Origin: Jeongeupia chitinilytica
Lineage (GTDB): Bacteria > Pseudomonadota > Gammaproteobacteria > Burkholderiales > Chitinibacteraceae
Direction of reading: 5' to 3'
Length of the DNA: 64,000 nt
NCBI RefSeq assembly: GCF_014652315.1
Contig: NZ_BMYO01000001.1
Span: forward strand, 248,001 to 312,000
Positions 58,342 to 64,000 of this stretch are shown here, in pieces. The notes under the pieces were generated by a model. It was not told the origin of the DNA and did not search any database. It saw only the letters and a list, made by a program, of their open reading frames with translations. Position numbers and translations under genes: made by a program. Within the stretch, counting starts at the first letter, position 1; the number at the start of each line of letters is the position of its first letter.

Positions 58342-59262
58342 ATGCGCGGGCAAATGGCGATCGGCGTCGGCAATGGCGTCGTGGCGGGGGCGTTGTGGGG
58401 CGGGGTCTTTCTCGCGCCGCAGGTACTGGCGGGTTTTTCGGCGCTGCAGCTGTCGGCGGCGCGTTATCTGGTTTACGGTGCGGCGGCGGCGGCACTGTTG
58501 CTGCCACGCTGGCGCGCGCTGGTGCTCGGCCGCAACGAGTGGCTGGCCCTGCTCGGGCTCAGTCTGCTGGGCAACATTGCCTATTACATCATGCTGTCCA
58601 ATGCGGTCCGCTGGGCCGGCGGCGCCGCAACCTCGCTGATCATCGGCCTGCTGCCGGTGCTGGTCACGCTCGTCGGGACGCGTGACGACGGGGCGATCCG
58701 CCTCGGCCGGCTGCTCGCCCCGCTGGCGCTGTGTCTGCTGGGCGTAACACTGGTCGGTATCGACGCACTGCTGACGCAGCGTGCCGACGCGAGCCCGGGG
58801 CTTCGTGCTGCCGGATTGCTGTGTGCATTCGGGGCCCTCGCGTCGTGGACGACGTATTCGGTCGTCAACCAGCGCTGGCTGGCAAGGCGGCCGGACCTGT
58901 CCGGTCACGACTGGTCGTTGCTGACCGGCGTTGCCACCGGCGGTTTGGCGCTATTGCTGGTGGTGCCGGCTTTTGCCGGTCAGCAGGCGGAGCGCCCGGC
59001 CGCAGACTGGCTGCAGTTCTGGCTGATCGCCGCGGCCGTAGCGATCTTTGCCTCCATCCTCGGCAACGGTTTCTGGAACCGCGCCAGCCGGCTGCTGCCG
59101 CTGACGCTGAGCGGCCAGATGATCATCTTCGAGACGGTATTCGCGCTGCTGTACGGCTTTCTGTGGGCGCACCGGCTGCCGAGCATGCTGGAAGCCGCCG
59201 CCATCGTCTGCCTGATTGCCGGCGTCGTCTGGTGCACCTTCGCCCACCGGGCGCCGGCGTGA
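58342..59262 (+). CDS. EamA/DMT-family transporter
   Basis: A 306-residue drug/metabolite transporter with ten predicted membrane segments arranged as two EamA halves (about 8-135 and 150-300). The first half opens GVVAGALWGGVFLAPQVL, and the second holds WTTYSVVNQRWLARRP. The ATG at 58342 has an AAGGAGAA ribosome site. It is probably controlled by the upstream AraC regulator and exports an amino acid or other metabolite; the substrate cannot be read from sequence. Confidence 0.9.
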   Translation: MRGQMAIGVGNGVVAGALWGGVFLAPQVLAGFSALQLSAARYLVYGAAAAALLLPRWRALVLGRNEWLALLGLSLLGNIAYYIMLSNAVRWAGGAATSLIIGLLPVLVTLVGTRDDGAIRLGRLLAPLALCLLGVTLVGIDALLTQRADASPGLRAAGLLCAFGALASWTTYSVVNQRWLARRPDLSGHDWSLLTGVATGGLALLLVVPAFAGQQAERPAADWLQFWLIAAAVAIFASILGNGFWNRASRLLPLTLSGQMIIFETVFALLYGFLWAHRLPSMLEAAAIVCLIAGVVWCTFAHRAPA

Positions 59263-59275
59263 GGGCTTGAGCGGC

Positions 59276-59632
59276 TCAGCCGCGTGTTGCGGCGGTAAAG
59301 GCGATTTCGATCTGCAGGTCCGGCGATGCGAGCTCGGCACGCACGCAGGCACGCGCCGGCGCACAGCCCTCGGGCAACCATTCGGCCCAGATCTCGTTCA
59401 GCGCCTTGCGGTTGGCCAGATTGGGCAGATAGATCGTGACCATCATCAGCCGGCTTTTGTCGGAGCCGATGGCGGCGAGCGTACGGTCGGCCTGGGCCAG
59501 CAGCGCACGGGTCTGGTCGGCAAAGCTGTTGCCGCTTTCGGGGACTTCGACGAAGCAGGCGATCCGGTTGAAGACGACCGCGTCCGACCACAGCGGGGTC
59601 GGATTGTGGCGATGAATGTCGTTGTTGCTCAT
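59276..59632 (-). CDS. RidA family protein
   Basis: A 118-residue Rid-family protein (YjgF/YER057c/UK114 fold), whose best-known members hydrolyse reactive imine/enamine intermediates. It shows QTRALLAQADRTLAAIGSDKSRLMMVTIYL and the C-terminal CVRAELASPDLQIEIAFTAA, where the arginine of CVRAEL is the substrate-carboxylate-binding residue of RidA. The start at 59632 is used in place of one four codons earlier. It converges on the EamA gene with 13 bases between stops. Confidence 0.9.
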   Translation of the reverse strand: MSNNDIHRHNPTPLWSDAVVFNRIACFVEVPESGNSFADQTRALLAQADRTLAAIGSDKSRLMMVTIYLPNLANRKALNEIWAEWLPEGCAPARACVRAELASPDLQIEIAFTAATRG

Positions 59633-59697
59633 GGGCGGGTCCAATCGATGACGGGCTGCCGGCTGGCCGGCGAGCCGCCATTATGCGCCAGTCGCGG

Positions 59698-60822
59698 TCA
59701 GTTGCTCTTGAGCCAGTCGCGCAGCCGTTCACGCAGGTTGACGAGGTCATGGCCGCAGACGATCTCGATGTGCTGTTCGTCGGCGCGGTGGATTTCATGC
59801 TCGGTCGGGCGGCTGACGCTGACCAGCATGGCGCGGGCGTCGAGCTCGGACAGGTGCGACACGCTGTCGAGCTTGAACAGCACGTCGTTGCCGACGCCGC
59901 GGCCAGTCTGGCGGTTTTCCGGCTGCTGGGTCTTGCATTCGACCAGGTAGAGCTGGTTGTTGCACAGGATGGCCAGGTCGTATTCGTTCTTCACACCGTC
60001 GTGGGTGACGATCTGCACGCCGCAGGCCAGGTCGTGGATCGGGCACTGTCCGATCAGGCTGGCCGCTTCGGCAAACAGCCAGTATTCGAGCCAGCCGCCG
60101 TTGAGGAAACGCAGGGCCTGCGCATCACGCAGCTTGAGTTCGCCGCCGTGCAGCAGCGTGATCAGCCCGGCTTGTTCGATCGGCATCAGATACGGCTGCA
60201 GCTCGCGCGGCAGCGGCGCGGTCAGGCCGTTTTCGTCGGCACGGACCACATGCTGCATCAGCGAATAGAGCTGGCGCGAGTCGCGGCTGGCAAACCAGGC
60301 CATGTGGCGGGCGAGCTTTTCCAGCGACGGGTTCCGGTGTTTCAGGTCGACCGAGACTTCGACGATTTCGCAGCCGAACAGGCCGAAGTAGCCGTCGAGC
60401 GTCAGCCGGTCGGCCACGTTGTAGCCCTGCGCCGGCACGACATTGGGCAGATGGTTGAGCCAGACCAGCGTGTCACGCTCGGGATGGATCACGAAACTGG
60501 GCACCTGACGCAACAGCGCCACTTCCTGCGCGAGCGCGGCGAGGATCGGACTGGCGCCGCTGAGGTTGATCAGCGTCGGCAGCTCGGTATCGCTGATGAT
60601 CTGCGCCAGGGTGCCGCGCAGTTGCGACGGCGAATCCTCGCCGGTCAGCTCGATGATGTCGCAACTGATCTGGGCGGCCACGGCGATCTCGGCGATGTCG
60701 GCGGCGGCACCCAGCCGATGGCTGTGTGCGGCCACCGTCATGTGCCGGATGCCGAAGACGCGATCGAGCGCCGGCGTGAGGATGTCGGAGTGGACGGTGT
60801 CGATCGGGCAGAGCAGGTGCAT
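59698..60822 (-). CDS. Stand-alone CARF-nuclease of the Card1/Can2 (DUF1887) type
   Basis: A 374-residue protein: an N-terminal Rossmann-like CARF domain (1-150), a winged-helix linker, and a C-terminal PD-(D/E)xK nuclease. Visible nuclease residues are E246 (GGWLEYW), E280 and D282 (NEYDLAILCNN) and E295-x-K297 (LVECKTQ). Card1/Can2 enzymes are cyclic-oligoadenylate-activated nucleases of type III CRISPR immunity, and length and order match. The usual CARF nucleotide loop (TGGT-like) here reads LSGAS (residues 88-92), so ligand recognition may differ. No cas gene or CRISPR array occurs in the window; neighbours are ridA and a patatin gene. Confidence 0.85.
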   Translation of the reverse strand: MHLLCPIDTVHSDILTPALDRVFGIRHMTVAAHSHRLGAAADIAEIAVAAQISCDIIELTGEDSPSQLRGTLAQIISDTELPTLINLSGASPILAALAQEVALLRQVPSFVIHPERDTLVWLNHLPNVVPAQGYNVADRLTLDGYFGLFGCEIVEVSVDLKHRNPSLEKLARHMAWFASRDSRQLYSLMQHVVRADENGLTAPLPRELQPYLMPIEQAGLITLLHGGELKLRDAQALRFLNGGWLEYWLFAEAASLIGQCPIHDLACGVQIVTHDGVKNEYDLAILCNNQLYLVECKTQQPENRQTGRGVGNDVLFKLDSVSHLSELDARAMLVSVSRPTEHEIHRADEQHIEIVCGHDLVNLRERLRDWLKSN

Positions 60823-60922
60823 GGCCGTTCCAGGCGGGGTGGGTGGTCGAGTCTAGCAGCGCACCGCAGCGGGGCGCGTGCGCGGGCATGACATTGTTGT
60901 GTCGCCGTCATGCCCGTGCACA

Positions 60923-62023
60923 TCAGGCGGCTTGCAGTGCCGCAATGCGTCCGGCGAGGAACTGCTTCGCCTGAGACTCGCCGTCGCGGATCAGCCGGCC
61001 GAGATTTTCCGGGCTGCGGTCGATCTTGGTCTCGTAGTCGAGGTCGTCCTGTAGCGGCTGCGACATTTCGATGAACGGAATGTGGTAGGGCTGGGCCGGT
61101 TCGTTGTCGAAGCAGCGGGGGATCAGCACCGGCTCGGAGATGTGGAACTGGTCTAGGAAGTCGGTGTTGAAAGCGCCGCGCAGCAGCAGGTTGTTGAGGA
61201 AGCCGATGTTCGTCAGCTGGTGGAACAGCGACATGTTGCCGACCATCTCGTTGCGACGATCGGCGATCTGTTCCGGCGCCCGCGGCACCTGCCTGCATCC
61301 GGTCGGGTTGATCTTGATGACCCAGATTTCCTCCGGCAGGTTGTCGGCACCGACATAGACGGCCTTGGCCAGCTCGTCGACCGGCGGGTTGTCCGAGAAC
61401 AGCCCGTCCCAGTAGGCTCCGCCGTCGAACTCGACTGCCGGAAAGATGTTCGGCACCGCGCACGACGACAGCAGGTGCTCGATGCGGATGGCCTGTTCAC
61501 GCGAGTTGAACTTGACCAGTTGCCCGGACAGGACCTCGGCCGCGCCAAGCAGCAGCGCCGGCAGATCGGGGCGCGGGCCGGTGGCGGCGAGTTCCTCGAA
61601 GTCGATGTGCTTGGTCAGCAGTGCATGAAAATCGGTGAAGTGCGGCCGCAGCGTCGATGTCGTCAGGCTCATCATCGTCTGGATCAGCGGCGAGTACGGG
61701 CTGAAGTTGAACTGCGGCAGCTGTCCCTTGTTGGTGGCGCGCAGCGATTCGGTCACGTAGCGGTTGAAGTGCTCCTCGGCCTGCGTCTGCGCGGTGTTGT
61801 CGGCCCAGAAGTCCATCAGTCGTGCGGGGATGTCGGTGTCGCCCTTGAGCAGCGCATACCACACCAGCGTGGCGCACAGCGCGCCGCCCGAGGTGCCGCT
61901 GATGCTGGTCAGGCGGAAGTGCTCGTCGAATCCGCCGTCGTACAGCGCCTTCAGCGCGCCGGCGGTGAACGCGGTCTGGCTGCCGCCGCCCTGGCAGGCG
62001 ATGGCAATGCGTCGTTTGCTCAT
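60923..62023 (-). CDS. Patatin-like phospholipase/acyl hydrolase
   Basis: A 366-residue patatin-family hydrolase with a Ser-Asp dyad. The oxyanion glycine loop is GGGSQTAF (12-19), the nucleophile S45 is in ISGTSGGA, and the aspartate D200 is in EFDGGAYWDG. There is no signal peptide, so it acts in the cytoplasm. It lies 29 bases downstream of bdhA in the same orientation, with an AGGGAGA ribosome site. The pairing with 3-hydroxybutyrate dehydrogenase suggests a role in polyhydroxybutyrate or 3-hydroxybutyrate ester turnover; this is inference, and lipid hydrolysis is the default family function. Confidence 0.9.
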   Translation of the reverse strand: MSKRRIAIACQGGGSQTAFTAGALKALYDGGFDEHFRLTSISGTSGGALCATLVWYALLKGDTDIPARLMDFWADNTAQTQAEEHFNRYVTESLRATNKGQLPQFNFSPYSPLIQTMMSLTTSTLRPHFTDFHALLTKHIDFEELAATGPRPDLPALLLGAAEVLSGQLVKFNSREQAIRIEHLLSSCAVPNIFPAVEFDGGAYWDGLFSDNPPVDELAKAVYVGADNLPEEIWVIKINPTGCRQVPRAPEQIADRRNEMVGNMSLFHQLTNIGFLNNLLLRGAFNTDFLDQFHISEPVLIPRCFDNEPAQPYHIPFIEMSQPLQDDLDYETKIDRSPENLGRLIRDGESQAKQFLAGRIAALQAA

Positions 62024-62052
62024 TGTTGTGGTTTCTCCCTGGTGAAACGTGA

Positions 62053-62835
62053 TCAGTGTGCGGTCCAGCCTCCGTCGACCGGCAAGGCGGTGCCGGTGAT
62101 CGACGCGGCGCCATCGGTACACAGAAAGGCCGCGAGTGCGCCGAGTTCGTCGACTTCGACGAAACGTTTGGTCGCCTGCGAGGCCAGCAGCACGTCGCGG
62201 ACGACTTCCTCCTCCGAAATGCCCCGCGCCTTTGCGGTATCGGGGATCTGTTTCTGCACCAGCGGCGTCATCACGTAGCCGGGGCAGATGGCGTTGGCGG
62301 TGACGCCGTGCTCGGCCAGTTCGAGCGCCACGGTCTTGGTCAGCCCGAGCACGCCGTGCTTCGACGCGACATAGGCCGACTTGAACGGCGACGCGACAAG
62401 GGCGTGGGCCGAGGCGACATTGATGATCCGGCCCCAGCCGCGCTGCTTCATTCCCGGCACGGCGAGCCGGATCGCATGGAAGGCCGCGCCAAGATTCAGC
62501 GCGATGATCAGGTCCCATTTCTCCGGCGGAAAATCCTCGATCGGCGAAACGTGCTGTACGCCGGCATTGTTGACGAGGATGTCGAGCCGGCCGTGCTCGG
62601 CCTCGATTTTGGCGATCAGTTCGGCCACCGCGTCGGCACGGCTGAGGTCGGCGCCGATGAAGCCGATTTCGGCGCCGGTGTCCGCCGCCAGCTGTGCACG
62701 GGTGGCCTCGATTTCGTCGGCCTTGCCGAGGCCGTTGAGCACGACCGTGGCGCCTTCGCGCGCCAGGGCATGGGCGATGCCGAGGCCGATCCCGCTGGTC
62801 GAGCCGGTGACCAGGGCGACTTTTCCTTTGAGCAT
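62053..62835 (-). CDS. bdhA: 3-hydroxybutyrate dehydrogenase
   Basis: A 260-residue short-chain dehydrogenase, exactly the usual BdhA length, that oxidises (R)-3-hydroxybutyrate to acetoacetate with NAD. It has the cofactor motif TGSTSGIGLGIA (10-21), NNAG near 90, the catalytic Tyr-x3-Lys in SAYVASKHG (about 155-159) preceded by the Ser of NVASAH, and the late VQKQIPDTAKARGISEE segment typical of BdhA. The start at 62835 opens MLKGKVALVTG. It heads a two-gene operon with the patatin gene and diverges from the DUF445 gene. Confidence 0.92.
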   Translation of the reverse strand: MLKGKVALVTGSTSGIGLGIAHALAREGATVVLNGLGKADEIEATRAQLAADTGAEIGFIGADLSRADAVAELIAKIEAEHGRLDILVNNAGVQHVSPIEDFPPEKWDLIIALNLGAAFHAIRLAVPGMKQRGWGRIINVASAHALVASPFKSAYVASKHGVLGLTKTVALELAEHGVTANAICPGYVMTPLVQKQIPDTAKARGISEEEVVRDVLLASQATKRFVEVDELGALAAFLCTDGAASITGTALPVDGGWTAH

Positions 62836-62987
62836 GGTGTTCCTCGATCGATATAGGGGCATCGCTGAGGTATAGCACCGAATCATGTCGTCCGGATGGC
62901 GCGGGCTTGGCAGTCTGGCAAAGCTGGCGTTGGTGCGGGGAGCCGCCGCTGTTATCGTTACGGCTGACGCCATATTGACGAGCTGCA

Positions 62988-64000
62988 ATGTCCCCGGACG
63001 AATCCGCTACCGATCTTTACGCTGCCCGCGAGGCGGAGAAGCGCCGGCGCCTGCGCCGGGCGCGCACCGGTGCGACCGGGCTGCTCTTGCTGATGGCGTC
63101 GCTGGCATTGTTTGCGCTGTTCGTCGGGCACGGCCGCGGTGGCTGGGGTTATCTGGCCGCGTTTGCCGAGGCCGCGGTCGTCGGTGCGCTGGCCGACTGG
63201 TTCGCGATTACCGCACTGTTCAAGCACCCGATGGGCGTGCCGATTCCGCACACGGCAATCGTGCCGCAGAACAAGGTGCGCATCGCCGACAGTCTCGGCC
63301 AGTTCATCGAAACGCATTTCCTGCTGCCCGACGTACTGGCCAAGCGCATCGACGCGTTCAACCCGGCGCGACGGCTGGCGGTGTGGCTGGCGCGCCCGGC
63401 CAATGCGCGCCAGCTCACCGAGCAGGGCACGCAGCTGTTCCGCTTCCTGCTCGACATGCTGGACGACCCGAAGCTCGCGCATCTGGTGCGCGATCTGGCC
63501 GTCAAGCGGCTGGGGCAGCTCGATCTGGGCAGTCGCGGTGCGGCGTTGCTGCAGCTGGTCCGCCATGCCGGCCAGCACCAGAAAGTGTTCGACGGTGTCG
63601 TCAGGGCGGCCATCTCGCGACTGGATACGCCGAATGCGCACGATTATCTGGCCGGCGTGATCGCCAACGAATTCAACGTGCTGCGCTGGGTTGCACTGGA
63701 CGAGGCCGGCGGACGTTATCTGGCGCGCAAGCTGATCGGGGCAACGTCGCAGGCGCTCGAACGCTCGCTCGCCGAGCCGGACCATCCGCTGCGGCAGGCG
63801 TTCGACCGGCAGTTCGGCGACTGGATCGATGCGCTCGGCCACGATCCGGAGACGCGGGAGCAGCTGGCGCAATGGCAGCGCAGGCTGCTCGACGACGAGG
63901 GCCTGCAGCAGGGGCTCGAACGGATGTGGCGCGATGCGCTGGGCTGGCTGCGTCACGACCTCGAACGCGACGATTCGCAGATCCGCGCCAAAGTCGGTGC
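62988..64000 (+). CDS. DUF445 family membrane protein (YjiN-like), 3' end outside the window
   Basis: An open reading frame from ATG 62988 to the end of the window (337 codons visible, no stop). The N-terminus is charged, then a hydrophobic segment (TGLLLLMASLALFALFVG, about 30-48) leads into the DUF445 signature AAVVGALADWFAITALFKHPMGVPIPHTAIVPQNK in pieces (about 61-95), followed by long helical stretches. Family members such as E. coli YjiN are about 420 residues, so roughly 80-90 residues are missing. Function is unknown; a membrane-anchored coiled protein is all that can be said. Confidence 0.85.
   Translation, partial: MSPDESATDLYAAREAEKRRRLRRARTGATGLLLLMASLALFALFVGHGRGGWGYLAAFAEAAVVGALADWFAITALFKHPMGVPIPHTAIVPQNKVRIADSLGQFIETHFLLPDVLAKRIDAFNPARRLAVWLARPANARQLTEQGTQLFRFLLDMLDDPKLAHLVRDLAVKRLGQLDLGSRGAALLQLVRHAGQHQKVFDGVVRAAISRLDTPNAHDYLAGVIANEFNVLRWVALDEAGGRYLARKLIGATSQALERSLAEPDHPLRQAFDRQFGDWIDALGHDPETREQLAQWQRRLLDDEGLQQGLERMWRDALGWLRHDLERDDSQIRAKVG

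Noticed and set aside
59270..60922. A CRISPR array or cas genes near the CARF nuclease
   Set aside because: No regularly spaced repeats and no Cas protein were found in this neighbourhood or anywhere in the window.

Overview
The window is GC-rich chromosomal DNA from what looks like a Neisseriales-type betaproteobacterium (Chromobacteriaceae/Chitinibacteraceae relatives). This rests on protein character and gene order (rne divergent from rluC; lplT, dedA and alr grouped; short housekeeping operons); no rRNA or marker phylogeny was run, so the genus is not claimed.

Layout. Positions 1-24,500 are mostly housekeeping: yoaA-mltG, hemG, an amino-acid ABC transporter without its ATPase, rne, an overlapping rluC-HAD-Rieske-sppA-motD run, a three-gene copper-type periplasmic operon, an orphan hybrid kinase, a CNNM/CBS protein, a tannase-family lipoprotein, lplT, dedA, alr and lysC. 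Three tRNAs (Ser-GCT, Arg-ACG, Glu-TTC) follow. The 3' end of tRNA-Glu is repeated exactly (21 bp) 6,919 bp downstream, and these two copies bracket a decayed genomic island (24,859-31,798). The island holds a wrecked serine recombinase, four broken IS3-family copies, and one intact lower-GC cargo: mesX (DUF1852), mesD (core methionine synthase) and a flavin reductase.

Positions 32,222-56,781 carry an IMPa-type M60 metalloprotease and a complete type VI secretion system in two divergent blocks. The minus block is tssB-tssC-hcp-tssE-tssF-tssG-clpV, four unrecognised or novel genes, vgrG and a MORN-repeat gene. The plus block is tssJ-tssK-tssL-tssM-tssA, and a DUF4280 PAAR-like gene converges on the far end. 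The gene directly behind vgrG (38,312-38,950) encodes a 212-residue protein with an LSGC...H arrangement strongly reminiscent of the BLF1/CNF1 glutamine deamidase toxins. Together with three unassigned neighbours it is the best candidate for an undescribed effector cassette.

Positions 56,800-64,000 hold ogt, an AraC regulator, an EamA exporter, ridA, a stand-alone CARF/PD-(D/E)xK protein of the Card1/Can2 type with no CRISPR array in the window, a patatin-like hydrolase next to 3-hydroxybutyrate dehydrogenase, and a DUF445 gene that runs off the end. No CRISPR array, rRNA or origin was seen.
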